Positions 30,930 through 42,058 of a DNA stretch of 64,000 nt are shown here, one piece after another. The stretch's first letter is position 1, and each line of letters opens with the position of its first letter. Location of the stretch: the NCBI GenBank assembly GCA_015178975.1, contig WHVD01000011.1, forward strand, positions 124,001 to 188,000, read 5' to 3'. Under the pieces are notes generated by a model, which had not been told where the DNA came from, searched no databases, and saw only the letters and a program-made list of their open reading frames with translations. The position numbers and the translations under genes were made by a program. This DNA comes from Hysterangium stoloniferum (Eukaryota > Basidiomycota > Agaricomycetes > Hysterangiales > Hysterangiaceae).

Positions 30930-33706
30930 GAGCTCAGCTCCAGCCTTGAAATCAATCAATCTTTACTACATTTTATCAGCCACATCAGTGTGCCACTGCA
31001 GCAAGCAGTTTATTCCACCCCTTGTTGGGCTGTTGGATAAATAAATACAAACACTTAGTCACCTCTAGTTGAGCTGCTGACCTAAGTGAACTTAGGATTC
31101 CCTGTCACCTCTTGTTGAGTAATTTGACAGTAATTCTACCAATCAGGATTCCCTGCCACCTCTTGTTGAGCTTCTGGTATTAATCCTTTATACTATAGTC
31201 ACCTCTTAATTGAGTATTGATTATTAGTTTTCTTTAAATTGTTATTTGTAATCTAAAGACTTCTGTCACCTCTTGTTGAGTAATTTGACTGATTATCACA
31301 TTGCAAATAATCCTTGTTACATTTCTTGTTATTTGTACTCTAAGACTTCAGTCACCTCTTGTTGAGTAATTTGACTGATTATTACCTTACAAATAATCCT
31401 TGTTCCCTTGCTCATTAATTGTGAATCAGTAAAGCATATTCACAAAACATCTTAAAGTGTTTGAGCATAAATCAATACTGAGAATATCCTTGCAAGATCC
31501 TAAGACTACATTAAGATCCTGATAAGTTAATATCACAGTAGACCTTGTAGGTTAGTGTAAATAAAGCATATATTAGCCAAATAGTGTTTTATTCTATATC
31601 TAATCTTTTGACCTGTTTATAAATATTTTTACTATTTGACAAATAGTATAATATATATATAAACTAGCTAGCATTGAAGTTAAATCTAGGTTTGGAATCA
31701 GTAAATTCTTATTCTTATTTTAGTAGTTGTTATCACAGAAAAAGAACAAGCTTGCACAAGCAGCTCTCAAAACCTTCTTTGCGAAGTAGGGTGTATATAT
31801 TCAAGTAAACTCTTGACTTCAGGGGTTCTAAGTCTATTCAGGCTGCCACTGATTAATATCAAATACTTAAATTATTTTACCTTGCAGTGAATTGAGTATT
31901 TGCACATTTTGAAGAGCATTGGACTCCTTTTTCCAGAAAATAATATTAAAATAAGGCTAATACATTACAACGGGCTCCGACAAATCTATCTCTCAACCTC
32001 TGACTTATTTATCTCGACTCTCCCGACCTCTCGACCCATGACCTCTGACCTCTGACCCCTCAACCCATGAACCCCACCCGGACTCCCCGGGATTCCTGTC
32101 CACCTGTCTGAAATTGGACAACATGATCTTGCGAGGGCACAGCCTATAAGCTGAAGCCAAGTCCTACTGGATATCCCGCAGGTTTCTCCAGAGACCCACC
32201 ATGTATGTACCCTAACAGTGCCCTCACAAGATCATAGCATCCAATTTCAAACAGGCAGATGGGAAACCCGGGGAGTCCTGGTGTAGTCAATAGGTTGAGG
32301 GTTGATAGGTCGATAGACCAGTCAGGAAGCCCACAGGCTCTGATGAGATCGAGTGAGCATTGCGATATGAGAGATGGGGATGGAGCAGGGACTAGTCAAA
32401 AAGCCCATGGGCTCCAACAAGGTCAATAGCATTGTGAGATGGGGATGGAGCAGGTATATGTATGCTAAGTAACTGGGGGAGGACTTAGTCTGAAAACTTA
32501 GTTGATTCTCTGACTGGATTGTACATATGTACACCATTAGCTAGTTTATATAGACTGTAGAATGTATGCAATACCAAATCCAGTAATAATGAGATCCAAA
32601 CAAGTAATCATGAAATGAGATAGGTAAACACCAAATTAGGTGTTAGGGGCAGAACAGAATGGAGGTGGAGTCTGAAACATGACAGGTCATTAGACTATAA
32701 TGGGAACAGGGCTCAGTTAGAGAGCTGTAGGGTTATCCAGGTGGAGCCCAGTGACTGGTGTGTGGAATGGGGTTGGACATAGACATGCTTTGATGTGTGC
32801 GGGTCCCAGTGGAGTCCAATGAGTGAGGTGTGAGACACAGAGGGTTGGGCATAGATGGGCTGGATGTCTGGGTCCTGGTGGGTTTTCTGGTTTAGCTGTA
32901 ACTTGGTATAGTGAGTCAGGTGCATGTAGGATGGTGTCTAGAGCCCAGCAGGTTTTCCAGTCCTAACACCCATCCTACATTCACCCGACTCTCTATACCT
33001 ATAGCTAACCCAGCATCCAGACCCCACCTTACTGTATATGCACCCAACTCTAAGCCCACCAAGTTGAAGTTCACAACCAGCCAACCCACTGGGACCTGTG
33101 CACATTAAACCTACCTATGCCCAACTCCACAGGGACCCACACACTTCAAACCTGTTTATGTCGACTCCATTCCACATACCAGTCACCAGACTTCACCTGG
33201 ACAACCTGTCAGCTCTCTAACTGAGCTCCTTTCCTGTTATGGTCAAATGACCTGTCACATTTCAGACCCTTCTTCCATTCCATTCTGTCCCTAACTCCTA
33301 GTTTGGTGTTTACTTGTCTCATTTTATGATTACTTGTATGTACAATCTGGTCAGAAAATCAACTAAGTTTTTGACTAAGTTCTCCCTCAGTTTCTTAACT
33401 TATATCCCACTCCATCCCCATCCCTCATCTCATAATGCTATTGACCCATCAGAGCCTGTGGGCTTTCCAACTGGTCTTTGACATATTGATCTTTGACATA
33501 TTAACCTTCAAATATTGACCTTTGACATATCAACCTTCAACCTATCAACCTATCAACTACACCTGGACTCCCTGGGTTTCCCATCCACCTGTTTGAAATT
33601 GGACACTACAATCTCATGAGGGTGCAACCTATAAGCTGAAGCCAAGTCCTACTGGAATACCCATGGGTTTCTCTGGGGGCCCCTCCGCTAAGCTCTGCAC
33701 AACCAT

Positions 33707-35169
33707 TAAGGAGGATAGTCACAATTCATTGAATACAAAAAATTTTATGAAAAACTCCACATATTTTTAAGTGAGACTATTTCTCCTGGCTATGACTACA
33801 TGTTTTAGGGATTTATATTTCATTAACCCAAAACTTCATCTTTAAGACTTGTACACCCCCTTAAAATATGCACAAATGTCATGGTTATACAAGATTAGCT
33901 GGGTTGTTACCTAATCTTTGGGATAAAATACATTCCCTAGTCTCTCCATGATTTTTAAAATGTCCACAAACATTATAGTTAACCAAAATTACTCGGGTTA
34001 TTACTTAATCTTTTGGATAAGATGCATTCTCTTTTATATTATGCAAACTTTCAAATATAGTTCATATAATTTAAATTTATTTGGTTTAGAAGGTTAACCA
34101 GAACTATCTGGCCAACCAATCCATGTTGTGGAATTTATCCCCAAAAGGATAATCTATATATGTTTGTTTGACTAACTTTTGTCAGATACAAGATAAATAT
34201 TAAAATTTTTGCATTCTTCAGAGTGATACCTAATCAACTGAATTTGATTAAATATTAATTTTACAACAAACAATATAAATATATATACTTTAGTGGATAA
34301 ATAATTTTTAAAGTTTTGGGTTATCCTCCTACCTCTCATATCATTGGTGGCTTTCTGTTAAGTGCTGTGTTGGGAATGTATTCTGGAACTATCGGGAAAT
34401 GACCAGGCACTCAGAAACTTCAGGATGAGCTCAGGATGTCAGACTTCAGCTTACAGTACAGTATGTGCTGCACCTCTATGCAAACACTTGGAATGTCCTT
34501 AATTTCAGAGATGAGATTTATGCTGAAAGATTATGGATATTCAGAGTTCCAAAAAGTTCCAAATGTCAAGTGTACAGAAAGAAGGAAGGAATAAAAAACT
34601 AAGTTGATATCAGATCTAAGGTAAAGTACAAATTCAATATAAGTTATTGTATTATTGTATTACAAACTAGGATCATAATAAGACAGATTAAGGTAAGTAT
34701 TTTGAAACAGGAATACAACAAGCAAATGAGTGAATACTTGTTGACTGACAAGTTACCAAATGTGGAACAAGGATGAGGTTCAGAAGTATGGTAACTATTA
34801 TGTTCTATAGTTGGAAGTCAGGTTGGAAGTTGAGTTGGAAAGTCAGGTCAGAGAGTTGGGATGGAAAGTTAGATAATTATGGAAGATTGAAGTATCTGGG
34901 AATGGGTCATAACAGTACCTCCCTGTCGGGCCAAAATCCCTTAGAGGCAGTTAGGTACTGAGCATTGAACCATCAGTTAACCATTATGTGTTGTGAAAAA
35001 ATGTATATTTGGAAGTGGAGATTTTCAGCTGCTGATCTGAGTATAAAAACTTCCAAATATTCAAATAGCAATTTTTCTTTCTTTAACAACAACTTGCATG
35101 TACATTTGTCATCCTTTGTTTACCACCACTCTGGAAGATTCAGAAGCCAAGATTGCCAAAATTGCCAAA
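33707..35169. other. AT-rich region, then promoter and leader of an older Gypsy relic
   Basis: 33707-34330 is AT-rich with no gene seen. About 34370-34600 looks like a decayed LTR (TGTTGGGAATGTATTCTGG), followed by TTGATATCAGATCT, which resembles a primer binding site of the initiator tRNA-Met type. A TATA box (TATAAAA, 35042-35048) and a leader precede an ATG at 35170, where the Gypsy element at 35175 inserted. Confidence 0.4.
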
Positions 35170-35174
35170 ATGTC
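35170..35174 (+). repeat. target-site duplication ATGTC, left copy
   Basis: 5-bp duplication flanking the Gypsy element; the right copy is 42059-42063. It includes the ATG of the interrupted gag-like frame. Confidence 0.95.
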
Positions 35175-35438
35175 TGTAAGGGAGTGAGACTCCCTACACG
35201 GTGATCTTGTCATCAATATCTGATGTCACGTGTCTATTATCAAGCATTCGCATAGATCGTACCATTCGCGTAGATCGTACCATTCGCCTAGATCGTACCA
35301 CTCGCGTAGATCGTACCACTCTCAGTTTCTTTTTTTATGTATATAAGGCTCTCAAAAGTCCTCGAAAAATAAGACAACTAGTTTGTACACATTTTCCCCG
35401 TTAAGATACTTTGCGCTCACAGTACAAAGTACCTTACA
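35175..35438 (+). repeat. 5' LTR of Gypsy 1
   Basis: 264 bp, TGTAAGGGAGTGAG to TACCTTACA. It contains four 18-bp units of CATTCGCGTAGATCGTAC type (35245-35316) upstream of a TATA box (TATATAAGG, 35340-35348). Confidence 0.96.
35340..35348 (+). promoter_or_regulatory. TATA box in the 5' LTR of Gypsy 1
   Basis: TATATAAGG, identical at 41960-41968 in the 3' LTR. It lies just 3' of the 18-bp repeat array, so the repeat forms the upstream promoter region. Confidence 0.65.
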
Positions 35439-35441
35439 TAG

Positions 35442-35460
35442 TGGAGCCCCACTCTTTGTC
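35442..35460 (+). other. probable primer binding site of Gypsy 1
   Basis: Begins TGGAGCCCCACTC three bases after the LTR end, as expected for a site complementary to a tRNA 3' end (TGG pairs with CCA). The tRNA species cannot be named without a tRNA set. A non-coding leader follows to 36023; an open frame there (35411-35923) has no recognisable content. Confidence 0.5.
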
Positions 35461-36023
35461 GAACCCTGCACTTAAGATTAAGAGCCTTTTTCTCGCTCCC
35501 TATCGGCGCCAGCGTTGCGTCAGTCTTATCAACCACACATCGTCTTATTTCTGTCATCGTCTGCCTCTATATCGGCACCAGCGTCTCAGCAGTCCCATCC
35601 GCCACCTTTCGACACCCCTTTCACCAACCACCTGTCCCACTTCAGCGTATCGTCGCGTCTGTTCTACTTCAGCGCATAATCGCATCTGTCACATCTGTCC
35701 TTTCCTCAACACACTCAATCGCGCTTGCCATCACATCTCCCGCCCTTCAAGATCACTTCGAAGGTTTAACGACTGCATTTCAGCGCAAGATCACGTCGGT
35801 CGCCATCTGTCCTCCCTCGGCGCATTTCTCGCATCTCCCCTTCCTCGGGACGTCTTCTCTTGCTCTATAAGCAATTCCGCCCACAAAGCCCGCCCTGCCG
35901 CTGTGCACTCTCCGTCCTCGTAAACGTGCTACAGCTACCGTTCCTCAACATCCATCGCCCCAAACCTCTGTATTGTCTGTGCAGCCTCCTCCCCCGACTT
36001 TTCTACCACCTTCGATATCTAAC

Positions 36024-37439
36024 ATGGCAGCTGTCCTTACCGGAAAGGCAGCTATGCCTGCACCAGGATCAAATCACGCTCCAAAGACCTTCGATGGGAA
36101 TGAGGATGATGTGGCGGAATTTCTGGAGCAGTTTGAGAATTGTGCGGATGATGCACAACTAACAGGTTGCGACAGAGTCCCTTTCTTGTTTCGCTATCTC
36201 TCTAGACTACAGCGTGACGTCTTCAAGACTTTTGATGGCTATTCACCCTCAGACTGGAACACCTTCAAAGCTGCTATTGAGGATGCCTTTGAAGGGGCAT
36301 TCAAGGAAAAACGCTATAATCGACAGTCTCTCATCCAGTTCACTCAAACACAATCCTCATCACCCGTCACTACAGATGCCGGGCTTCGAACCTACAAGCT
36401 AGGGTTTCAAGAAATTTCACATTACCTTCTGTCCGAAAATGTCATTACTTCTGAAGACTGTGACCGTTACTTCTGGTTTGGATTCCATGAAAACACTAGG
36501 CAAAAACTTGAGCAGCATCTGTCAACAACACATCCAAATCACTCTCACACACAGCCATATAACTGGCAGGATGTTTTCAATGCAGGAAGGTATGTCTTTG
36601 ATGTAAATGCATTTGACAGAAGCCCCCCAGAAGGTTTTGAGCCTCCATATGAGGCACCTATGCCTATTTCCCAGGGAGCCCCTTCTGAAGCAAAGGTCAT
36701 AACCCGTACCATTGCTCTCCCTTCTCCTCCTTCCTCGTGCCCTCCTTCGGACGATTTAGATAGCCTTTTAAAGTGGCTTGAGTCTCTCCATGTCAAAAAC
36801 AAAGATTACGCCATAACCTATGCTCGGTTGCACACTACCTACCCACTTGTGGCAAAATTTATCCCTGCCCCACCTTCTGTTTCATCGACATCCCAGGCAG
36901 CTGTGGGATCTATAATTCCGGTGTGTCTGTTTTGTAAAGATCCTACTAACATACACAGCACCAGACGCTGTCCTATTGGGCTGGAATACTTACATGCTGG
37001 AAAAGTGGCAGATGTCGAAGGCTTCTGGCATTGGCCCAATGGTGGGCGGTTGCCCAATCATCCTCAGGGTTTGAAATTCGTCATTGATCAAGAACAGGCT
37101 CGTATTTCCGGGAACCCACCCCCATCATCAACTCCACATTCCATGTTATTTTTTGAAGTCTCCCCCACTGAGCCGACCCCTTCGTGTATCACAACTGGCC
37201 ATATTGAAGACATCACTGAAGACTACAAGGTGGTTCAGAAAGCCTATCACTCATATCAGCTTGCTTTGGCTACCTACAATGGTAAACCTATTAGCAGAAG
37301 TCCTCCTTCCACCTCAACATCAGCCGCTGAGGTACCTCTCCCCACCTTTTCCTCATCACCTGAAAAAAAAAACCCCAATTCCAATACAAGGCAAAAATCG
37401 AGGATCCAGACATTGCACAAAAGGTCTTTGAAAGGATGA
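36024..37439 (+). pseudogene. gag of Gypsy 1
   Basis: Capsid-type polyprotein. The first ATG is at 36024 (MAAVLTGKAAMPAPGSN). An N-terminal retrotransposon-gag-like helical domain runs from PKTFDGNEDDVAEFLEQF to about residue 200. A Cys-His box CLFCKDPTNIHSTRRC (CX2CX7HX4C) replaces the usual CX2CX4HX4C knuckle. The stop at 37437 follows a 10-A run at 37363-37372, where the phase changes: the downstream frame continues with sequence resembling the linker of related Agaricomycete elements, so the original product was probably a gag-pol fusion. Without that frameshift it would run straight into the protease. Confidence 0.88.
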
Positions 37440-40400
37440 TAGGCTCTTCGGTTTCAGTTTCCCATGGCGAGCTTCTGGCATTATCACCTGATGTTTGAAA
37501 AATTTTTGTCGATGGTTGCAAGGTAAACCGCATTCCTATTTTTCCTGCCACTGTCCCAGCCACTGCATCTTCCCTGCTCACGCAAGCTATGCCACTCCAT
37601 TCTGCCCCAATAATGGAATTGTATGTCAAAATTCAAGGAAAATTTTCCGAAGTAGGACTTTATGACCCCGGCTCGGAACTTGTGTGCATAAGCGAAGTTG
37701 CTGCAAAAGATATGGCACTCCCTTTCAGCACTGACCTAAAACTTAACATGCGTGACACTAATGGTGGCGTTTGTACAACATTTGGCATCATCGAGAACCT
37801 GCAGCTTCTGATAGGCGGTGTCGAAATCCATGTTCATGCTTGGATTATTCAGAATGCACCTTATCGTCTGCTTTTAGGCTGGCCTTTCCAAATATCAGCG
37901 AGGGCCGACACAGAAAATATTGGTGAAACTCTATTACTACAGGATCCTTCCAGGCCAGGATTCAAGCTATGGGTGCCAATGCGACCACACTCACAACCAC
38001 GGGTGCCAAATGCATCATCCAACCTGTATCTCTCTGATGAAGGGCTCCTCCCGCTTCCTCTGGCCCTTGTCCCCAACAGATCAACAGCTTCATTATTAAC
38101 TTCACCCCCCACAACCAGCGACACACCCTTCTTCTCTTCCCACTCCCATTTTGCCGGGCAATATTTTCATGCTGTTTATGATTCTCGGTCCCCTACGCTT
38201 GCACTAAAATACAAACCTGTTTCCTGAAAAGTTCGCCCTGTGGCTACAACTATGCCTACTGATGCAGTGCCAAGGCGGCAGTTCCCTAGCAACCCTATCG
38301 ATTCTTTACCTCTCCTCTCGCCCCTCCCCCCCGACATTGTCAAGTTTGGTTCCCGGCTTACAAAAGAACGTTGGGATGGACTCAGGATTGATCGGGAATT
38401 TCTGAGTAATGAAGAATTAAAATTAGCTTTTCAAGTCCTCCTCTACAACGAATCAGCTCTAGCATGGAATGATTCGGAGCGGGGCACGTTCCGCACTGAC
38501 TATTTTTCACCCATAGTTATTCCGACCATTGAGCATGAACCGTGAGCCCTCAAAAACATTCCAATTCCCCTTGGGCTCAAAGACGAAATTATACAGTTTA
38601 TCAAACAGAAAATCTCCAGCGGTGTTTATGAACCTTCAGGCTCTTCTTACTGATCACAATGGTTTTGTGTGCCGAAGAAAAATGGGAAATTTCATATTGT
38701 TCATGACTTACAACCTCTGAATGCAGTCACTGTCAAAGATGCCGGTGTTCCCCCCAACATTGAGCCGTATGCTGAGCATTGCGCGGGAAGATCAATTTAC
38801 ACATTGGGCGACTTGTATGTAGGATATAATCATGCACCACTTGCAGAACAATCCCGAGACCTCACAACATTCCAAACCCCCCTTGGACCCCATTGTCTCA
38901 CGTGTTTGCCAATGGGATGGTCCAATTCCATTTCTATCTTTCAAGGCCACGTTACTTTTATTTTACAGGATGAAATTGACATTGCCCCCCCTTTTCTTGA
39001 CGATATACCTATCTTGGGACCCAAAACATGCTATGAGTTGCCAGATGGCAGTTATGAAACTATCCCTGAAAATTGTGATATTCGACGTTTTGTTTGGGAA
39101 CATTTTTTAGATGTCCACAGGATATTCCACCATTTGAAGCATGCAGGAGCAACATTTTCAGCAAGTAAACTCTACATTGGAATGAAGGAAGTCAATATTG
39201 TCGGCCACACATGTAACTATCAGGGCCATATCCCAGATCAAGCATGTATATCAAAAATCCTTAACTGGCCGCCTTGTGAAGATCTCACTGAAGTGCGAGG
39301 CTTCTTGGGGACTTGTGGAGTGGTTAGAATTTTCATTGCACGCTTCACTGAACTCTCTCGTCTGCTAGTTTCACTGACACGAAAAGACAAACCTTTCATT
39401 TGGGAGGCACTTCAGCAAAATTCGATGGATTTACTCAAAAAAGCTGTAACATCTGCACCGGCACTCATTCCCCTCAATTACGCATGCAAAAGGCCAATCA
39501 TTGTGGCCATTGACTCATCAAATATCACTGTAGGATGGATTATCTATCAGTTGGATGAACACGGCCGGTGATGCCCCTCAAGATATGGCTCCATCGCTTG
39601 GAACGATCGCGAATCTCGCTATTCACAGCCAAAAATTGAATTATATGGTGTTTATCGTGCTCTGAGGGCCCTCAGGCTTTTTCTTATTGGTCTACCTACA
39701 TTCAATCTCGAAGTTTATGCCAAGTACATTAAGGGAATGCTCAATAACCCAGATATTCAGCCAAACAATGCGATGAATCGATGGATCACAGCCATTTTTC
39801 TATTTACATTTCAGCTCATACACGTACCTGGGAAGGATCATATAGGACCAGATGGTTTGTCTAGGTAACGAAGTGTGGAAGGTGATGTGGAGGATATGGA
39901 CGATGGATGGATTGATGATGTTTTAGGTTTAGGGGTATGGATTAATAGTTGGACAGATCACAATGGATGCTTCACAAACAACGCCCTCGACTCTGCCTCT
40001 TCTTCCCCATTTTCGGCATTTTCCTTTAATAACGCAACCAGCTCTCTTCAAAGTGACATTCCCCACACTCAAGACAACATTTTCATGGATTCCCAACTGC
40101 CTCTCATTTTCGACTTTCTTTCAACCACTCAAAAACCACCTGAACTGTCCGAAGCAGCAACAAAACAATTTATTCGAAGGTCTCTGCGCTTTTTTGTCAA
40201 AAACAGTAAACTCTGGCGCTGTAGCAACTCAGGCATGCATCGCCTTGTAATTCTCGATCTGAACAAACATCTTTCTCTCATTTCGCAGGCACATGATCAA
40301 CTCGGACACAAACAGGCATTTTCGACGCGAAAAAATTTGGCGGATCGCTTTTGGTGGCCAGGACTCGACCGGGATGTAGCATGGTTTGTCAAGACGTGTC

Positions 40401-41430
40401 ATGAATGCCAACTCCGTGGCACACAACGTGTTTTTATTCCTCCTATGGTCACCACCCCTGCCTCACTCTTTCAACGTGCACATCTTGACACTATGCACAT
40501 GCCAAAGGTGTCAGGTTTACAATACATTGTTCAGGGCCGCTGTTCTCTTACTTTGTATCTGGAGTTCAAGATGCTGGCACACGAAACCGCAGTAACATTG
40601 GGAAAATTCATATTTAACGATATTCTCTGTCGCTGGGGTGCCCTGTCAGAAATCATTACAGACAATGGCACTCCTTTCATTGCAGCATTGGACTGGCTTG
40701 CCTCAAAATATCACATCCACCACATTCGCATTTCTGCATACAATAAACAAGCTAATGGCATTGTCGAACGCAACCATTGTACCATCGTACCATTTGTGAA
40801 TCCCTGATTAAAACTTGCGAAGGCAACCTCTCTCGTTGGCCAGAAATTGTATCTCACGTTTTTTGGGCCGATCGCGTCACTGTCAAGAAGGATACAGGTT
40901 ATTCGCCATTTTACTTGGCCCATGGCATCGAGCCAATTCTGCCTTTTGACATTGTCGAAGCCACTTACCTCGTGCCGAAAATTGATACCCCTCTTTCAAC
41001 CAGTGAACTTGTTGCCCTCCATGCTCGACAACTTGAAAAACGACCAGTGGATCTTGCTGCTATCAAAGAACGAGTCCTGAAGTCCCGTTATGTGTCCATC
41101 GCTCAGTTTCAGAAAGACCATGAACACCTCATAGTCGACTACAATTTTAAGGAGGGCTCACTCGTGCTGGTAAGGAACTCGCGTGTTGACACAGAATTAT
41201 CACGCAAAACAAAACCGCGCTACTTGGGTCCACTTATCGTTGTTTGTCAGACTCAAAACAGGGCCTATATCTTAGCTGAGCTGGATGGCGCGGTTAGCAA
41301 ACAACCCTATGCTGCATTCCGCCTTATTCCATACTACCCACACTCTCGTACAATCATCCCAGTCACTTCGCTTGTCGATCCCAAGGATATTCTATACGAT
41401 GATGTTTGCCCTTCAAACCCTGACAAGTAG
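37373..41430 (+). pseudogene. pol of Gypsy 1 (protease, RT, RNase H, integrase), broken
   Basis: A single phase runs from about 37373 to 40807 and contains in order: FERMIGSSVSVSHGELL linker; aspartic protease with YDPGSELVCIS (DPGS in place of the usual DSG/DTG); RT with KKNGKFHIVHDLQPLN, PMGWSNSISIFQ and the box PPFLDDIPI (FLDD instead of YVDD/YIDD); RNase H fragments (AIDSSNITVGW); integrase with CX2C (CHEC) and AHLDTMHM, ITDNGTPF, GIVERNH (D, D and E all present). It is interrupted by TGA at about 37497, 38225, 38543, 38651 and 39569 and TAA at about 39866. An 8-bp duplication near 40780 shifts the last 217 codons (integrase C-terminus, 40777-41430), where an expected Arg (CGT) reads Cys (TGT). 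Confidence 0.92.
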
Positions 41431-41668
41431 ACTCGCCCCTACACCCACCGCATCTGTCAATCTCTCAGCACACTTATCACATCTGCAATCACATCGTCTA
41501 CCCTGTGAGATCCCTTTCAACGTCTGGCTCTTCGCTTGGGCGCCACATCCTTTGCATCTCTAATCAAATGTCCTCCACACTTCAATACATAATCGGAGCA
41601 GTACCATTGTCACAGCAACATAACATGGAGATCAACTGAGGACAGTTGATATTTAAGTGCCTGGGAGG

Positions 41669-42058
41669 TGTAAGGGAGTGAGACTCCCTACACGGTGATC
41701 TTGTCATCAATATCTGATGTCATGTGTCTATTATCAAGCATTCGCGTAGATTGTACCATTCGCGTAGATTGTACCATTCGCGTAGATTGTACCATTCGCG
41801 TAGATTGTACCATTCGCGTAGATTGTACCATTCGCGTAGATTGTACCATTCGCGTAGATCGTACCATTCGCCTATATCGTACCATTCGCCTAGATCGTAC
41901 CATTCGCCTAGATCGTACCACTCGCGTAGATCGTACCACTCTCAGTTTCTTTTTTTATGTATATAAGGCTCTCAAAAGTCCTCGAAAAATAAGACAACTA
42001 GTTTGTACACATTTTCCCTGTTAAGATACTTTGCGCTCACAGTACAAAGTACCTTACA
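41669..42058 (+). repeat. 3' LTR of Gypsy 1 with expanded 18-bp array
   Basis: 390 bp with the same ends as the 5' LTR. It holds eleven 18-bp units (41739-41936) compared with four in the 5' LTR, a difference of exactly 7 x 18 = 126 bp. The six upstream units read GATTGTAC where the 5' LTR reads GATCGTAC, a CpG to TpG change copied along the array. Confidence 0.97.

Larger units (their letters stand above)
29934..31969 (+). repeat. large solo LTR of about 2 kb (innermost of nest)
   Basis: 2036-bp LTR-like unit beginning TGTTATGTATTTATAGG and ending ATACATTACA, with a perfect ACGGG duplication (29929-29933, 31970-31974). The U3-like part holds an AT-rich block and eight 19-bp CpG-rich repeats. 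A TATA box TATATAAG lies at 30922-30929. The following kilobase, presumably transcribed, contains seven spaced CACCTCTTGTTGAG-like motifs. A diverged, truncated copy lies on the minus strand at 61178-63460. No coding region is seen; frames over the 19-bp array are artefacts. Confidence 0.85.
29344..32217 (+). repeat. LTR copy L4 (third level of nest)
   Basis: TGTTA-family LTR (TGTTACAACTGGAATTCC to GTACCCTAACA), forward strand, inserted into L5. Its flanks GCACC and GTGCC fit a mutated 5-bp duplication. A 2036-bp LTR (29934-31969) interrupts it. Net length about 833 bp. Confidence 0.85.
29254..32968 (-). repeat. LTR copy L5 (second level of nest)
   Basis: TGTTA-family LTR on the minus strand, with ends TGTTAAG at 29254 and CCTAACA at 32968 as read forward. 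It is inserted in L6 with perfect CCCAT duplications and is itself interrupted by L4 at 29344-32217. Net length without the insert is about 840 bp. Confidence 0.87.
29217..33706 (+). repeat. LTR copy L6, outermost of a four-level nest
   Basis: TGTTA-family LTR in forward orientation. Only its first about 37 bp (CAGGACTGGAAAACCTGCTG) lie left of L5, which inserted with a perfect CCCAT duplication (29249-29253, 32969-32973). The rest continues at 32974-33706 (CCTACATTCACCCGACTC to GCTCTGCACAACC). The terminal TGTT and TAACA are degraded. Confidence 0.8.
35175..42058 (+). mobile_element. Ty3/Gypsy retrotransposon 1, both LTRs, decayed coding region
   Basis: 6884-bp element with LTRs at 35175-35438 and 41669-42058, perfect ATGTC duplications, gag, protease, reverse transcriptase, RNase H and integrase in that order, and a purine-rich CTGGGAGG before the 3' LTR. 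The LTRs differ in length by 126 bp because of an 18-bp repeat. Both genes carry disabling lesions. Confidence 0.96.

Noticed and set aside
35411-35923. 170-codon frame in the Gypsy 1 leader
   Set aside because: It starts inside the LTR, overlaps the primer binding site and has no recognisable sequence; the leader simply has few stops.
36024-38227. Programmed frameshift between gag and pol of Gypsy 1
   Set aside because: The phase change is at a 10-A run, which could be a slippage site, but pol then has several stops. Without an intact copy, a chance indel in a homopolymer is the simpler reading.
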